Source: Streptomyces sp. NBC_00236 | GTDB lineage: Bacteria; Actinomycetota; Actinomycetes; Streptomycetales; Streptomycetaceae | Direction: 5' to 3' | NCBI RefSeq assembly: GCF_036195045.1 | Contig: NZ_CP108100.1 | Span: 2,728,001-2,792,000 of the forward strand | DNA length: 64,000 bases | Part shown: positions 63,760-64,000 of the stretch, piece after piece | How positions within the stretch are numbered: position 1 is the first letter of the stretch | How the letters are laid out: the number at the start of each line of letters is the position of its first letter | Made by a program: the position numbers and the translations under genes | Notes under the pieces: generated by a model | What the model was told of the DNA's origin: nothing | Databases searched by the model: none | Seen by the model: the letters and a program-made list of their open reading frames with translations, nothing else

Positions 63760-64000
63760 TCACCCAGCCGCAGCCGGCTCCGCCGGCCACGGCACCTGGG
63801 GCGACCGGTAGTAGTCGATCCCCAGCGCGGTGAACCGCGGCCCGAGCGCCGCGAGGCGCTCCTTGTACGTGTCCCAGTCGTGCGTCTCGGCCGGTGACCA
63901 GCCCAGCTCCGCCGCCCCGGGCAGCCGCGGGAACGCCATCACGTCGATGTCGTCGCTGTCGGTCAGCGTCTCGGCCCAGATCGGCGCCTCGACCCCGAGC
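63760..64000 (-). CDS. GH20 beta-N-acetylhexosaminidase, C-terminal end (partial)
   Basis: The last 80 or so residues of a gene that continues past the window. EAPIWAETLTDSDDIDVMAFPRLPGAAELGW and RLAALGPRFTALGIDYYRSP are the closing barrel strand and tail of GH20 hexosaminidases, which cut terminal N-acetylglucosamine from chitin oligomers. The W of APIWAET lines the substrate pocket in the family. I recall a hexosaminidase (SCO2786) beyond desD in S. coelicolor, which would be the same neighbour. Confidence 0.85.
   Translation of the reverse strand, partial: LGVEAPIWAETLTDSDDIDVMAFPRLPGAAELGWSPAETHDWDTYKERLAALGPRFTALGIDYYRSPQVPWPAEPAAAG

Overview
The window is high-GC DNA from an actinobacterium, almost certainly Streptomyces or a close relative. 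The signs are strong third-position G/C bias, frequent GTG starts, Tat and lipoprotein signals of Streptomyces type, an ESX/type VII cluster with Streptomyces-only accessory families, an iron box of the DmdR type, and dispersed repeats typical of the genus. No rRNA, tRNA, CRISPR array or insertion sequence was seen.

Layout. 0-4.7 kb: end of an unidentified gene, a sugar phosphate isomerase/epimerase, a VOC protein with a divergent WYL regulator, and an EamA exporter with a divergent LysR regulator. 4.7-8.4 kb: a two-gene unit made of a large membrane protein with a type IV pilin-like signal and a C-terminal PD-(D/E)XK nuclease-like region, plus an unrecognised companion (possible toxin/immunity pair). 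8.7-12.6 kb: secreted GH3 hexosaminidase, secreted S37/S28 aminopeptidase and a small secreted protein. 12.7-13.2 kb: a non-coding nested palindrome of about 435 bp. 13.2-20.1 kb: a fused ABC exporter, an N-terminally shortened NCS2 permease, a secreted beta-lactamase-like protein and a small protein faintly like the Cas8c C-terminus. 20.2-24.5 kb: ThDP enzyme and agmatinase operon with a divergent PucR regulator.

24.5-38.3 kb: a type VII secretion locus (small membrane protein, EccD, MinD-like ATPase, EccC, a DUF6177-type protein, two WXG100-like proteins without a WXG motif, a DUF6507-type protein), ending in a 939-residue effector with a nuclease-like C-terminus and its Imm49 immunity protein. 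EccB, EccE and MycP are not in it. 38.3-39.3 kb is decayed sequence.

39.3-51.7 kb: SDR, an FMN reductase/MFS operon facing a TetR regulator across a multi-site operator, an acyl-CoA dehydrogenase with thioesterase, a CDF metal transporter, an APC permease, a two-component system and a PadR regulator. 51.7-58.3 kb: leucine/branched-chain degradation cluster (TetR; carboxylase beta and alpha; HMG-CoA lyase; acyl-CoA dehydrogenase). 58.6-61.6 kb: GNAT, an XRE regulator facing an SDR, and a tautomerase. 61.7-64 kb: iron box, DesE-like lipoprotein and DesF-like reductase, followed directly by a convergent GH20 hexosaminidase. The desferrioxamine biosynthesis genes desABCD, which I recall as lying at this position in S. 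coelicolor, are absent here.

Most control elements were found as inverted repeats in divergent intergenic regions. Functional names come from motifs and remembered family sequences; no database search was possible.
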